A program made the translations under genes and the position numbers. The notes beneath the pieces are model-generated. The model did no database searches. It was given only the letters and a program-made list of their open reading frames with translations, and had not been told where the DNA came from. Below are positions 61,881 through 64,000 of a stretch of DNA of 64,000 nucleotides, in pieces. The first letter of the stretch is position 1. Each line of letters opens with the position of its first letter. Location of the stretch: positions 3,534,001-3,598,000 of the forward strand of contig JAJFZO010000566.1 in NCBI GenBank assembly GCA_021397835.1, in the 5' to 3' direction. Source of the stretch: Moringa oleifera. Taxonomy: Eukaryota; Streptophyta; Magnoliopsida; Brassicales; Moringaceae.

Positions 61881-64000
61881 TCAAACATTATTTTCATAAT
61901 ACAAACTCTAGCGTAAATATAACATTTAATTCAACAAAACTTTGATGGAATGAATTTTTTTAAAAAAAATATTAAACACTTATCATAAATTTCTCTTTCT
62001 TAATGAGATCAACAAAATTGATTAGTGACAATAAAATTAATTAGAACCAAAAAATTAATCATGACCCGTAGGACTTTCACTTTGTGTGCATTAATTTTAT
62101 CATAACAAGTGGATTACATGTTAGAGAAGTCACTTTGTTATTGCTTTGTAGGGTCAGCAACCTAAACTCATCAAATCATCAATAAATTAACATAAAGAAA
62201 CATATGAAAAGATGAACAACCAATTTAACCCAATTACAACATGTAATGATTAGAACTCAAACCTAATTAAGTTTTCTTCATTAGTGCACTTGAAGGGTAT
62301 AAGTCCTTTTCACCAAGCCATCAAGCGCGGTTAAGTTTAAGAGTGATTACAATGACGTTGATAATAATATTAATGATATAAAAATAAAAGTTAATATGAA
62401 TTTTTTTAAAAAAAATTATCTTACGAAAAAGTGATATGAAAATTTTTCTTGAAAATTAAGATGGTTTAAATGAAATTTAGTAACATGTTTATTAAGTAGA
62501 GTATAAAATCAGAGTGAAAAATCAAAGTTACCCATTTGTTTCATTTAAATTTAATATAATTTATATAAAAAATTATATAAATATATAAAGTTAATCAATT
62601 AAAGTAATTAATAACATAATCTTTTTTTTGTTTAGTTTATACATTTTTTTTATAAATTAATCATCTAATTCAAAAGTAAAGTTAATGTATTTATTTTTTT
62701 AATTAAATACTCTTAACATTATTTAAATGTATAGTTTCAAGCTATTGTTTAATAAATTTTTATATTTTTTTTATTAGCATTTATTTAGTATGCTAAGAGT
62801 TACTTATTTATTTATATTATTTTTAAAAAATAATAAATAAAATTATCTATCAAATTGATTTATATAAAATTTATTGGACCAACTTATATATGACCTATTT
62901 AAAACTCATTAAATAGGCTTGTTGAAGGTCCAGTTAGATAATCCATCAATGAGAACTAACAAGTTAGACTCATGGGTATATCATAAGAAAAATAATTTTT
63001 AAATGAGCGGTTCTGATGATGATAATGATGATAATAATAATAATTTTAGTTTTAGAATCAAATCCATTTTTATTATTATTTAAATTAATTATCATTATTT
63101 CTTAAATTTCTATGCCATAATCTATAAATAAAAATTAAGAATAACATAAGATTAGATTTGCATGCATTCTATAAATAAGGGTTATGGGGTCTTAACACAT
63201 TCTCTACACTAAACAGACTCCCAAATCTCTTATTTTAGTAAACCTAGCCTTTACTAGTATTGAGTAAATATCACTAGATGACCAATGACACCCAGAATTA
63301 AGTTGGGACCATAGCTGGCTTTCAAAGTAAGTGGAAAACAATTTGTTTTGGCATGAGGTTTAGTATAGGGATAAACCACTTTTTGAAGACTTTATGTTTA
63401 TCTTGTTTTGTAATAAAGAGACGTAGCTGAGCGAGCATATGAATTGGTGGAGCAAATTGTGTTTCTCCTTATAGTACATATAAAATACATAGTACTTCAT
63501 TTTTGAGAAAAAAAAAAAAAAACCAAATTGTGTGACTACAAGTAGAGCGTGCGATACTTGTGCACGTATAAATTTCGAAAAACAAATGGCGACTTACATA
63601 GTTTTTCATTGATTATAAACTCATAAAATATATATATATAATATAAATCTAAATATATTTTTACTTTTATAAAACATATTTTAAAAAATATATCTCCACA
63701 TAATAAAATTCACTATGACTAAAGCAAACAATATATCATGAGATCTCAATAGAATCTATATTGGAAACTTCAAACAACGACGAGATTTGCTTGTTTTGAA
63801 TATCTTGAACACTTTACAACTCCCATCCATGTAATTGCAAGGACATAATGTCATTTAAATTGGCATTAGAAGCTTTTATTCATGGTTCACACCGTAAAAT
63901 CCAAGTTAAGGTTGCTTCAACTTCATATGGTTGTTCCAAGGAAATTAGAGAAATAATGCAATAAGATGAAGATCTATGCAGACAGGAAGGAGAAAAGAGG
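61880..64000. other. AT-rich terminal stretch
   Basis: Mostly AT-rich without genes. 63170-63560 is less AT-rich and contains TATAAATAAGGG at 63171 followed by CTCTACACTAAACAGACTCC, which could be an LTR or promoter remnant. The A-run is near 63509-63522. The last 250 bases are of ordinary composition, with no family recognised. Confidence 0.35.

Overview
This is nuclear DNA of a eudicot plant, probably a woody species, although the species cannot be read from the window. The evidence is split genes with GT-AG introns, AT-rich introns and spacers, plant-specific families (DC1 zinc-finger proteins, a GUB_WAK wall-binding protein, a plant-type Nudix hydrolase) and decayed plant transposons. Exon borders below were placed by eye from splice signals, reading-frame continuity and remembered family conservation. 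No alignment program was run.

Layout. 1-4153 (-): 5' part of a palmitoyl-protein thioesterase gene that runs off the left edge. 4.6-5.15 kb: an AT-rich palindromic repeat. 5.3-43.6 kb: a tandem cluster of six DC1 (C1_2/C1_3 type) Cys/His-rich genes, all on +, arranged as three A-B pairs. Pair 1 is A1 6104 and B1 9008, pair 2 is A2 19458 and B2 32598, and pair 3 is A5-position 37754 (called A3) and 40671 (called B3). A-type and B-type proteins share eight DC1 modules, one intron at the same place and a C-terminal coiled coil. Pairs 1 and 3 are open. Both members of the middle pair are broken. 12.3-18.7 kb between pairs 1 and 2 is transposon debris: a hAT transposase fragment, Ty3/gypsy gag-protease remains, a 75-bp minisatellite and LTR-like pieces.

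21847-32057 is a 10.2-kb Mutator-like element (MULE) sitting between the two dead genes of pair 2. It has degenerate terminal inverted repeats and a perfect 9-bp target duplication. It carries a Ulp1-type protease gene (+) and a MURA transposase gene (-), facing each other and both interrupted by stop codons. Removing the element restores the 2.9-kb A-to-B spacing of the other two pairs.

43751-44943 (-) is a GUB_WAK membrane protein without kinase or RING. A copy of its last exon alone lies at 36.5 kb behind B2, which marks where an unequal crossover joined two copies of the DC1 module. 45619-48848 (-) is a DeSI-type PPPDE protease gene and 54888-58786 (-) a NUDT8-like Nudix hydrolase gene. 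A 1.0-kb Harbinger-like element with a TAA duplication lies at 53.1-54.1 kb. 58.8-64 kb has no gene I can support.

How it fits together: three ordinary housekeeping-type genes (thioesterase, DeSI, Nudix) frame a locally expanding array of signalling-type zinc-finger genes plus a wall-binding protein. The array grew by segmental duplication, and transposons accumulated mostly in and around its middle, dying copy.
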